Shown: positions 1 to 7,957 of the stretch, piece by piece
How positions within the stretch are numbered: position 1 is the first letter of the stretch
Layout of the letters: every line of letters starts with the position of its first letter
NCBI RefSeq assembly: GCF_019192735.1
Contig: NZ_JAHTKP010000026.1
Coordinates: 1 to 64,000 of the forward strand
DNA from: Kitasatospora aureofaciens
GTDB taxonomy: Bacteria; Actinomycetota; Actinomycetes; Streptomycetales; Streptomycetaceae
Direction: 5' to 3'
DNA: 64,000 bases
Notes under the pieces: generated by a model
Databases searched by the model: none
What the model was told of the DNA's origin: nothing
Seen by the model: only the letters and a program-made list of their open reading frames with translations
Translations under genes and position numbers: made by a program

Positions 1-3000
1 CCGACGGCCGGGTCGGCCCGGCCGTCGGCGTGGCGGGTCCAGCCCTCCGGGCCGGCCGCGCCCGCCGGGCGGGTGTGCACGGCGACCGGGCGCAGGGCCG
101 TGCCGTCCGGGGCGCCGACCTCGATCTGCACCTGGAGGGCGCCGCGGTCGGGCAGCAGGACGGGTGCGTGCAGGGTGAGTTCCTCGATGCGCCCGCAGCC
201 GAGCTCGTCGCCGGCCCGCACGACCGCCTCGACCAGGGCCGCGCCGGGGACGACGACGGTGCCGCCGACGGCGTGGTCGGCCAGCCACGGGTGGGTGTGC
301 AGCGACCAGCGGGCGGTGGCCACCAGCCCGCCGCCCTGGGCGAGTTCGACCGCGGCGCCGAGCAGCGGGTGCTCCGGCGCGGCCAGGCCGGCCGTCGTGA
401 CGTCGCCGCCCGCCGCGCCCGGGCGCGGCCAGTAGCGCTGCCGCTGGAACGGGTAGGTCGGCAGTTCGACGCGCCGGGCGCCGGTGCCCGCGAAGCACAG
501 CTCCCAGTCGACCCGGGCGCCGTGGGTGCGGGCGTCGGCCAGGGCGAGGAGGAAGCGGCCGGGGCCGCCGTCGTCGCGGCGCAGCGTGCCGAGGGCGGCG
601 CCGGGCAGGCCGCTGTCCTCGATGGTCTCCTGGAGGCCGGTGGTCACCACGGGGTGCGGGCTGACCTCGATGAACACCCGGTGGCCGGCCGCCAGCAGCG
701 CGCGCGTGGCCTGCTCGAACTCCACGGTCCCGCGCAGGTTGCGGTACCAGTAGCCGGCGTCGAGCGTGGCGGTGTCGACAAGGGTGCCGGTGACGGTGGA
801 GCAGAACGGGATGTCCGCGCTGCGCGGGCTGATCGGCGCCAGGAGGTCCAGCAGTTCCTGTTCGATCCGCTCGACCTGGGCGGAGTGCGAGGCGTAGTCG
901 ACGGGGATGCGGCGGGCCCGGACACCGGCCCGCTCGCAGTCGGCGATCAGGGCGTCCAGGGCGTCGGGCTCACCGGACACCACCACGGAGCCCGGGCCGT
1001 TGACCGCGGCGACGGAGATCCGCTCGCCCCAGCGGGCGAGGCGTCCCCGGACGGCGGCGACCGGCTCGGCCACCGACACCATGCCGCCGAGGCCCGCCAG
1101 CTGCCGCAGCGCCCGGCTGCGCAGGGCGACCACCCGGGCGGCGTCGTCCAACGAGAGCGCTCCCGCAACGCAGGCCGCAGCGATCTCGCCCTGCGAGTGG
1201 CCGAGCACCGCCGCCGGTTCGACGCCGCGCGAGCGCCACAGCTCGGCCAGCGACACCATCACGGCGAACAGCACCGGCTGCACGACCTCGACCCGGTCGA
1301 GCCCGGGCGCACCGGGTTCGCCGCGCAGCACGTCCGTCGCCGACCAGTCGGTGAACGGTGCCAGCGCCGCCGCGCACTCGGCCATGCGCTGGGCGAACAC
1401 CGGTGCGGTGTCGAGGAGTTCGAGCGCCATACCGGCCCACTGGGAGCCCTGGCCGGGGAAGACGAAGACCGGATCGCCCTCCCCCGCGCCCTGGCCCTCC
1501 AGGACGGCGGGGGTGGCCTGGCCCGCCGCCAGCGCGTCCAGGCCGGCGAGAAGTTCGTCCCGGTCGGCCGCGACGACGGCCGCCCGGTGCTCCAGCGCGG
1601 CGCGGGTGGTGGCGAGGGAGTACGCGACGTCGTCCAGGGCGGGCTCGGCGGAGCGGACGTGGGCGGCCAGGCGGCGGGCCTGGTCGCGCACGGCCTCGGG
1701 GGTCTGCGCGGACAGCAGCCAGGGCAGCGGACGGGCGGGCGCCGGACGGACGGGTGTGGAGGCGGGGGCGGGGGCGGCTTCCAGGATCACGTGGGCGTTG
1801 GTGCCGCTGACACCGAACGAGGACACGCCGGCGCGCGGCGGGCGCCCGGTCTCCGGCCACTCCCGGGCCTCGGTCAGCAGCTCGACCGCGCCGGCGGACC
1901 AATCCACCTGCGGGGTCGGCGCGTCGATGTGCAGGCTCTTCGGCAGTTCGCCGTGCTGCATCGCGAGCACCGTCCTCATCACCCCCGCCACGCCCGCGGC
2001 GGCCTGGGTGTGGCCGATGTTCGACTTCACCGAGCCGAGCAGCAAGGGGACTTCGCGGTCCCGGCCGTACGTCGCGAGCAGCGCCTGGGCCTCGATCGGG
2101 TCGCCGAGCCGGGTGCCGGTGCCGTGCGCCTCGACGGCGTCCACCTCACCGGCCGTCAGACCCGCGTCGGCGAGCGCGGCCCGGATGACGCGCTGCTGGG
2201 ACGGACCGTTGGGCGCCGTCAGGCCGTTGGAGGCCCCGTCCTGGTTGACGGCGGAGCCGCGCACGACGGCCAGCACCGGGTGCCCGTGGCGCAGCGCGTC
2301 CGAGAGCCGCTCGACCAGCAGCACGCCCGCGCCCTCGGCCCAGCCGGTGCCGTCCGCGGCGGCGGCGAAGGGCTTGCAGCGGCCGTCCGCGGCCAGGCCG
2401 CGCTGGCGGGAGAACTCCACGAACACCTGCGGCGTGGACATCACGGTGACCCCGCCGGCCAGGGCCAGCGCGCACTCGCCGCGCCGCAGCGCCTGGGCGG
2501 CCAGGTGGAGGGCGACCAGGGACGACGAGCAGGCGGTGTCGACGGTGACCGCCGGGCCCTCCAGGCCGAGGGAGTAGGCGATCCGGCCGGAGATCACGCT
2601 GGCGGCGTTCCCGGTCATCACGTGGCCGGCGACGCCCTCCCGGGCGGCGTCGAGCAGCACCTGGTAGTCCTGGAAGTTGGAGCCGACGAACACGCCGGTC
2701 CGCGTGCCGTGCAGCGTCCCGGGGTCGAGGCCGGCCCGCTCGACGGCCTCCCAAGCGGTCTCCAGCAGCAGGCGCTGCTGCGGGTCCATCGCCAGCGCCT
2801 CGCGCGGCGAGATCCCGAAGAATCCGGCGTCGAAGTCGGCCACGCCGGAGACGAAGGCGCCCTCGGCGACGTAGCTGGTGCCCTCGTGGTCCGGGTCCGG
2901 GTGGTGGAGCCGGTCGGTGTCCCAGCCACGGTCGGCCGGGAAACCGGTCACCGCGTCCCGGCCCTCGGCGAGCAGCCGCCAGAAGGCCTCCGGCGAGTCC

Positions 3001-6000
3001 ACCCCGCCGGGGAACCGGCAGGCCATCGCGACGATCGCGATCGGCTCGTCGGCGGCGGGTGCCGCGGTCGACGGCGTTCCCGCATCCGTGCCGGTGCCGG
3101 CCAGCTCCACCCTCAGGTGCGCGGCGACGGACGCCGGCGTCGGGTGGTCGAACAGCAGGGTGGCGGGCAGGCTCAGCCCGGTGGCGGCGGTGAGGCGGTT
3201 GCGCAGCTCGACGGCGGTCAGCGAGTCGAAGCCCAGGTCCCGGAACGCGCGGGTGGCCTCGACGGTCGCGGTGGCGTGCCCCAGGACGGCGGCGGCCTCG
3301 GTGCGGACCAGCTCCAGCAGCAGGCGCTCCTGCTCGGCGGCAGTGCGGCCGGCCAGCCGCTCGCCCAGCGGGGAGGCCGGGCCGCCGGGCGCCGTCGCGG
3401 CGGGGTCGGGCGCGGCGCGGCGGACCTCGGGCAGGTCGCCGATCAGCGGGCTCGGGCGGGCGGCGGTGAGCGCGGGGACGAGCGCGCTCCAGTCGACGTC
3501 GGCCACGGCCAGGCCGGACGCGTCCGCGACGAGGGCCCGGCGCAGCACGGCGATCGCCAGGTCCGGGACCATCGGCGTGAGGCCGCTGCGCCGCATCCGG
3601 CCGGTGAGCCCTGGGTGGTCGCCCGCCATGCCGGAGCCGGCCCACGGACCCCAGGCCACCGAGGTGGCCGGCAGGCCGTTCGCGCGGCGGTGTTCGGCGA
3701 GCGCGTCGAGGTAGGCGTTGGCGGCGGCGTAGTTGGCCTGGCCGGGGTTGCCCAGCACGCCGGTGATCGAGGAGAACAGGACGAACAGGGAGAGCTCGTT
3801 CCGCGCCGTCAGGTCGTGGAGATTGCGCGCACCGACGGCCTTGGCGCGCAGCACGGCGTCGAACCGGTCGGCGGTCAGGCCCTCCAGCACGCCATCATCG
3901 AGGACGCCCGCCGCGTGCACCACACCGGCCAGCGGCAGCTCGGCCGGGACGGCGGCCAGCAGGGCGGCCAACGCATCGCGGTCGGCGGCGTCACAGGCGG
4001 CGACGGTGACGCGGGCGCCCAGGGCCGCCAGCTCCTCGGCGAGGGCGGCGGTGCCCTCGGCCTCGGGGCCACGACGCCCGGCCAGCACCAGGTGCCGGGC
4101 ACCGGCGGCCGCCAGCCACCGGGCGACATGGGCACCGAGCGCGCCCGTCCCCCCGGTGATCAGGATCGTGCCCTCGGGGGCGGTCCAGCCGTCCGCCGCA
4201 GCGGGCTCCGACAGCGCGGTCGAGCGGGTCAGCCGGCGGGCGTAGGCGCCGGAGCCGCGCAGGGCGACCTGGTCCTCGGCGGACTGCGCGAGGATGCCGG
4301 CCAGGCGGGCCGCCGTGCGGCCGTCGGGTGCCGTCGGCAGGTCGATCAGGCCGCCCCAGCGCTGCGGGTACTCCAGCGCGGCCACCCGGCCGAGGCCCCA
4401 CAGCTGTGCGTGCTCCGGCGCGGTCACCCGGTCCGGCCGGTCGACCGCGACGGCTCCCCGGGTCAGGCACCAGAGCCTTGCCGGGCCGCCCGTGGCCTCC
4501 AGTGCGTGCAGCAGGTCGACGGTGGCGGGCAGGTACTGCGGAACCGCCGCGAACTCCGGGTGCGGGCGGTCCTCGGCGGCGAGGAACGAGAGGACGCCCG
4601 CGACCGGCGCGCCGGTGCCGTCGGTGAGCGCGCGGTCCAGGGCCTCCCGATCGGCGGCCGGCACGCGCTCGATCCGCAGGCCCTGGTCGGCCAGGGCGTC
4701 GAGCACGGCGGAGGTCCAGTCGGCGGCGGTGATCGCCGCTGGCAGGACGGCGAGCCAGCGGCCGGACGGGACGGCGTCGGTGAGGCCCCGTACGGGCACC
4801 CAGGCGGTCCGGTAGGTCCAGCCGTCCACCGTGGTCAGCAGCCGCCGCTGCTCGCGCCAGGCGGCCAGGACCGGCAGCAGGCGGTCGAGCGAGGCCTCGG
4901 TGGTCTCCTCCGCGATCCCCAGGGCGGCGGAGGCTGCCCGCAGGTCCCCGGCCTCGACCGCCGCCCAGAAGGCGTCCTCCACCGGGTCGGAGGCCGTGGG
5001 ACCGCCCGCGCCCTGCCGTCGCAGCTCGGGCAGCCAGTAGCGCTGCCGCTGGAAGGCGTACGTGGGCAGGTCGATGCGCCGGCCACCGGTGACCACGGCC
5101 GCCCAGTCCGGATCCGCGCCGCGCACGTGCAGGCGGGCGAGGGCCTCCAGGACGGCGGCCTCCTCGGGGCGGCCCTTGCGGAGGGCCGCAGCCAGGGCCG
5201 CATCGCCGGGCAGCGCTTCGGCCGCCATCGCGGTGAGGACACCGTCGGGGCCGAGTTCGAGGTAGCGGGTCACGCCCTGCGCGTGGAGCGTGCGCACGCC
5301 GTCGGCGAATCGGACGGCCTCGCGGACGTGGCGCACCCAGTAGTCGGGGGTCAACAGGTGGTCGGGGTCAGCGAGTTCGCCGGTCAGGTTCGAGACCAAC
5401 GGGATCGAAGGCGCCTGGAACGACAGGCCGTTCAGGACCGTCCGGAAGTCCTCCAGCATCGGGTCCATCAGCGGGGAGTGGAACGCGTGGGAGACGCGCA
5501 GGCGAGTCGTCTTGCGGTCGGCGAAGTGCATCTCGATGGCGGCGACCGCCTCCTCGGTGCCGGAGACGACGACCGACGACGGACCGTTCACCGCCGCGAT
5601 CGAGACGAACTCGCCCAGCAGCGGCAGGACTTCGCCCTCCGTCGCCTGCACGGCGAGCATCGCACCGCCCGCCGGGAGCGCCTGCATCAGGCGTCCGCGG
5701 GCCGCCACCAGGGCACACGCATCAGCCAGGGAGAACACCCCTGCCACGTGCGCGGCCGCGACCTCACCGATCGAGTGGCCGGCCACGAACTCCGGGCGCA
5801 CACCCAGGGATTCGACCAAGCGGTAGAGCGCCACCTCGACGGCGAACAGCCCGGCCTGGGCGTACGCGGTCCGGTTCAGCAGGTCCTCGCCCTCGCCCCA
5901 CACGACGGTACGGAGAGGCCGCTCCAGGTGCGCATCCAGACCCGCACACACCGCATCGAACGCCTCCGCGAACACGGAGAACCGCCCGTACAACTCCCGC

Positions 6001-7721
6001 CCCATCCCCAGCCGTTGCGTCCCCTGCCCCGAGAACAGGAACGCCGTCGCCGCTTTGTCCACCACACCCGCGACCAGTGCAGCAGCCGTGCCACCGTCCG
6101 CCAGGGCGTCCAGCGCGCGCAGCCGCTCCGCCGGGTCCGCGGAGACGACGACCGCCCGGTGCGCCATGGGCGTCCGGGTGGTCGCCAGCGAGAACGCGAC
6201 GTCCGCCGGGGCGAGCGGCCCGTGGGTCCTGAGGTGGGTGGCCAGCCGCCCGGCCTGGGCGCGGAGGGCTGTCGCGCTGCGCGCCGACAGCACCCAGGGA
6301 AGCACCGACGCGGGCGCCTCCTCGGCGGCGGGCACCCCGGCATCCGCCTGCGGCTCCGCTGCCGGCGCCGCCTCCAGGACGACGTGCGCGTTGGTGCCGC
6401 TGACGCCGAACGAGGACACGGCCGCGCGCCGGGGCCACGCATTGGCGGGCCACGGGGTCGGCTCGGTGAGCAGTTCGGCGGCGCCGGCGGACCAGTCGAC
6501 GTGCGGGGTCGGCGCGTCGACGTGCAGCGTGCGCGGCAGCAGGCCGTGGTGCATCGCCAGCACCGCCTTCATTACGCCGGCCACGCCGGACGCGGCCTGG
6601 GTGTGGCCGGTGTTGGACTTCAACGCGCCGATCAGCACCGGCCGTTCGCGGTCCTGGCCGTAGGTGGCGAGGAGCGCCTGGGCCTCGATCGGGTCGCCGA
6701 GCCGGGTGCCGGTGCCGTGCGCCTCGACCACGTCGACCTCGGCCGCGGGCACCCCGGCGTCGGCCAAGGCCCGCCGGATCACGCGCTGCTGCGACGGCCC
6801 GTTGGGCGCGGTCAGGCCGTTGGAGGCCCCGTCCTGGTTGACGGCGCTGCCGCGCACCACCGCGAGCACCGGGTGCCCGTGCCGCAGCGCGTCCGACAGC
6901 CGCTCGACCAGGAGGACGGCCGCGCCCTCGCTCCACGCCGTGCCGTCGGCCGCCGCCGCGAACGGCTTGCACCGGCCGTCGGCGGCCAGGCCGCCCTGCC
7001 GGGAGAACTCGGTGAACATCTGCGGGGTGGACATCACGGTGACGCCGCCTGCCAGGGCGAGCGAGCACTCGCCACGCCGGAGCGACTGCACCGCGAGGTG
7101 CAGGGCGACCAGCGAGGACGAGCAGGCGGTGTCCACCGTGACGGCCGGACCCTCCAGGCCGAGGACGTAGGAGATCCGGCCCGAGGCGACGCTCACGGTG
7201 TTGCCGGTCAGCAGGTGTCCGGCGGCCGTCTCGGCGGCCTGTCCCCGGTCGGCGGACGCGCTGTCGTAGCCGCCGTGTCCGGCGCCGACGAACACGCCGG
7301 TCTGTGTGCCGTGCAGCGTCCCGGGGTCGAGGCCGGCCCGCTCGACGGCCTCCCAGGCGGTCTCCAGCAGCAGGCGCTGCTGCGGGTCCATCGCCAGCGC
7401 CTCGCGCGGCGAGATCCCGAAGAACTCCGCGTCGAACTCCCCCGCGTCGTGCAGGAATCCGCTCACGCGGGCGGTGACGGCACCCTCGGGCAGGTCCCAG
7501 CCGCGGTCGGCGGGAAAGCCGGAGACCGCATCGACGCCGTCCCGCACCAGCTCCCACAGCTCCTCGGGGGACGAGACCCCGCCCGGCAGCCGGCAGGCCA
7601 TGCCGACGATGGCGACCGGCTCCCGGTGCAGCTCGTTCGCCTCGCGGAGCTGCTCGCGGGTCTCGTGAAGGTCCGCGATCGCCCGCTTCAGATAGTCGCG
7701 GAGCCTGTCTTCGTTCGACAT
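1..7721 (-). CDS. PKS gene D: type I modular polyketide synthase, 3' end outside window
   Basis: A modular PKS of which 2573 residues are visible; it runs off the left edge. The ATG at 7721 follows a GAGAGG ribosome site 11 bases upstream and opens a class 1 N-terminal docking coiled coil (residues 1-33), so it receives a chain from another PKS and has no loading domains. Module D1: KS (active Cys200), malonyl AT (Ser650, HAFH at 745), B-type KR (LDD motif, Tyr1331), ACP (Ser1500). Module D2: KS (Cys1731), methylmalonyl AT (GHSQG Ser2176, YASH at 2276), then a DH with an intact HxxxGxxxxP (His2483), cut by the window edge. The gene lies downstream of the thioesterase gene behind a terminator and has its own promoter. 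A malonyl KR-only module followed by a methylmalonyl DH-containing module matches modules 2-3 of aromatic heptaene synthases (FscB-like). That assignment is inference; the PKS call is certain. Confidence 0.95.
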   Translation of the reverse strand, partial: MSNEDRLRDYLKRAIADLHETREQLREANELHREPVAIVGMACRLPGGVSSPEELWELVRDGVDAVSGFPADRGWDLPEGAVTARVSGFLHDAGEFDAEFFGISPREALAMDPQQRLLLETAWEAVERAGLDPGTLHGTQTGVFVGAGHGGYDSASADRGQAAETAAGHLLTGNTVSVASGRISYVLGLEGPAVTVDTACSSSLVALHLAVQSLRRGECSLALAGGVTVMSTPQMFTEFSRQGGLAADGRCKPFAAAADGTAWSEGAAVLLVERLSDALRHGHPVLAVVRGSAVNQDGASNGLTAPNGPSQQRVIRRALADAGVPAAEVDVVEAHGTGTRLGDPIEAQALLATYGQDRERPVLIGALKSNTGHTQAASGVAGVMKAVLAMHHGLLPRTLHVDAPTPHVDWSAGAAELLTEPTPWPANAWPRRAAVSSFGVSGTNAHVVLEAAPAAEPQADAGVPAAEEAPASVLPWVLSARSATALRAQAGRLATHLRTHGPLAPADVAFSLATTRTPMAHRAVVVSADPAERLRALDALADGGTAAALVAGVVDKAATAFLFSGQGTQRLGMGRELYGRFSVFAEAFDAVCAGLDAHLERPLRTVVWGEGEDLLNRTAYAQAGLFAVEVALYRLVESLGVRPEFVAGHSIGEVAAAHVAGVFSLADACALVAARGRLMQALPAGGAMLAVQATEGEVLPLLGEFVSIAAVNGPSSVVVSGTEEAVAAIEMHFADRKTTRLRVSHAFHSPLMDPMLEDFRTVLNGLSFQAPSIPLVSNLTGELADPDHLLTPDYWVRHVREAVRFADGVRTLHAQGVTRYLELGPDGVLTAMAAEALPGDAALAAALRKGRPEEAAVLEALARLHVRGADPDWAAVVTGGRRIDLPTYAFQRQRYWLPELRRQGAGGPTASDPVEDAFWAAVEAGDLRAASAALGIAEETTEASLDRLLPVLAAWREQRRLLTTVDGWTYRTAWVPVRGLTDAVPSGRWLAVLPAAITAADWTSAVLDALADQGLRIERVPAADREALDRALTDGTGAPVAGVLSFLAAEDRPHPEFAAVPQYLPATVDLLHALEATGGPARLWCLTRGAVAVDRPDRVTAPEHAQLWGLGRVAALEYPQRWGGLIDLPTAPDGRTAARLAGILAQSAEDQVALRGSGAYARRLTRSTALSEPAAADGWTAPEGTILITGGTGALGAHVARWLAAAGARHLVLAGRRGPEAEGTAALAEELAALGARVTVAACDAADRDALAALLAAVPAELPLAGVVHAAGVLDDGVLEGLTADRFDAVLRAKAVGARNLHDLTARNELSLFVLFSSITGVLGNPGQANYAAANAYLDALAEHRRANGLPATSVAWGPWAGSGMAGDHPGLTGRMRRSGLTPMVPDLAIAVLRRALVADASGLAVADVDWSALVPALTAARPSPLIGDLPEVRRAAPDPAATAPGGPASPLGERLAGRTAAEQERLLLELVRTEAAAVLGHATATVEATRAFRDLGFDSLTAVELRNRLTAATGLSLPATLLFDHPTPASVAAHLRVELAGTGTDAGTPSTAAPAADEPIAIVAMACRFPGGVDSPEAFWRLLAEGRDAVTGFPADRGWDTDRLHHPDPDHEGTSYVAEGAFVSGVADFDAGFFGISPREALAMDPQQRLLLETAWEAVERAGLDPGTLHGTRTGVFVGSNFQDYQVLLDAAREGVAGHVMTGNAASVISGRIAYSLGLEGPAVTVDTACSSSLVALHLAAQALRRGECALALAGGVTVMSTPQVFVEFSRQRGLAADGRCKPFAAAADGTGWAEGAGVLLVERLSDALRHGHPVLAVVRGSAVNQDGASNGLTAPNGPSQQRVIRAALADAGLTAGEVDAVEAHGTGTRLGDPIEAQALLATYGRDREVPLLLGSVKSNIGHTQAAAGVAGVMRTVLAMQHGELPKSLHIDAPTPQVDWSAGAVELLTEAREWPETGRPPRAGVSSFGVSGTNAHVILEAAPAPASTPVRPAPARPLPWLLSAQTPEAVRDQARRLAAHVRSAEPALDDVAYSLATTRAALEHRAAVVAADRDELLAGLDALAAGQATPAVLEGQGAGEGDPVFVFPGQGSQWAGMALELLDTAPVFAQRMAECAAALAPFTDWSATDVLRGEPGAPGLDRVEVVQPVLFAVMVSLAELWRSRGVEPAAVLGHSQGEIAAACVAGALSLDDAARVVALRSRALRQLAGLGGMVSVAEPVAAVRGRLARWGERISVAAVNGPGSVVVSGEPDALDALIADCERAGVRARRIPVDYASHSAQVERIEQELLDLLAPISPRSADIPFCSTVTGTLVDTATLDAGYWYRNLRGTVEFEQATRALLAAGHRVFIEVSPHPVVTTGLQETIEDSGLPGAALGTLRRDDGGPGRFLLALADARTHGARVDWELCFAGTGARRVELPTYPFQRQRYWPRPGAAGGDVTTAGLAAPEHPLLGAAVELAQGGGLVATARWSLHTHPWLADHAVGGTVVVPGAALVEAVVRAGDELGCGRIEELTLHAPVLLPDRGALQVQIEVGAPDGTALRPVAVHTRPAGAAGPEGWTRHADGRADPAV
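3..3051 (-). other. PKS module D2 (partial): KS-AT(methylmalonyl)-DH-...
   Basis: KS active Cys codon at 2531. The AT has GHSQGE at 1196 and YASH at 896, the signature of methylmalonyl-CoA selectivity; it is one of only two such ATs in the window. A DH follows with HPWLADHAVGG (catalytic His codon at 275) and is cut by the left edge. Whether an ER and KR follow cannot be seen. In candicidin-type synthases the equivalent module is fully reducing. Confidence 0.88.
3100..7622 (-). other. PKS module D1: KS-AT(malonyl)-KR(B)-ACP
   Basis: Elongation module. KS active site DTACSSS at about 7124. The AT has GHSIGE at 5774 and HAFH at 5489, which predicts malonyl-CoA. There is no DH. The KR has an intact GGTGALG nucleotide site near 4157, LDD near 3889 and catalytic Tyr at 3731 without the Trp of A-type KRs, so a D-configured hydroxyl is predicted. 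The ACP serine is at 3224 (LGFDSL). Confidence 0.9.
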
Positions 7722-7904
7722 CGGGACGTCAACCTCTCGGGGGGTCGCCAGGAACGCCGCTCGGGAGGGCCCTGCCGTACGCCTGTTCCGGCGCCGACCG
7801 CAGACTCCTGACGTCAGGTCCGACCCGTCGCCCGCCCAGTCTCGCCACGGACGGCCCCGGTTTTCCCTAGAGCCCGTCCTCCCGCGTGCGCTACCCCGGC
7901 AACA
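7722..7904 (-). promoter_or_regulatory. Promoter region of PKS gene D
   Basis: Intergenic region after the gene C terminator. On the minus strand it holds a LuxR-type box (7855-7870), exactly 10 bases, then CGAGACTGGGCG (7833-7844). Within that, GAGACT at 7838-7843 is a credible -10 hexamer, with the box covering the -35 position. Transcription would start near 7831, giving a leader of about 110 bases. A perfect 12-bp palindrome CCTGACGTCAGG (7807-7818) lies just downstream of the expected start point. The same box-spacer-core arrangement precedes gene A. Confidence 0.7.
7855..7870 (-). promoter_or_regulatory. Putative LuxR/PAS-type regulator operator upstream of gene D
   Basis: On the minus strand this reads CTAGGGAAAACCGGGG. 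It matches 13 of 16 positions of the operator consensus known for the polyene regulator PimM and its orthologues (CTVGGGAWWTCCCBAG). The promoter-distal half site is perfect and the other half degenerate. It overlaps the expected -35, as these operators usually do. Confidence 0.65.
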
Positions 7905-7952
7905 GCAAAGGGGCGTGCCGGGCACCCCCAGGTGCCCGGCACGCCCCTTTGC
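7905..7952 (-). terminator. Hairpin terminator of PKS operon A-B-C
   Basis: A perfect 22-bp inverted repeat (7905-7926 with 7931-7952) with a 4-base loop CCCA begins five bases after the TAA stop of gene C. No T-run follows, which is common in Streptomyces terminators. It separates the operon ending in the thioesterase from the promoter of gene D. Confidence 0.9.
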
Positions 7953-7957
7953 GACGG

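Noticed and set aside
3100..7721. Gene D as the loading protein of the pathway.
   Set aside because: It begins with a docking coiled coil and its first KS has the normal active Cys. There is no KSQ, CoA-ligase or loading ACP.
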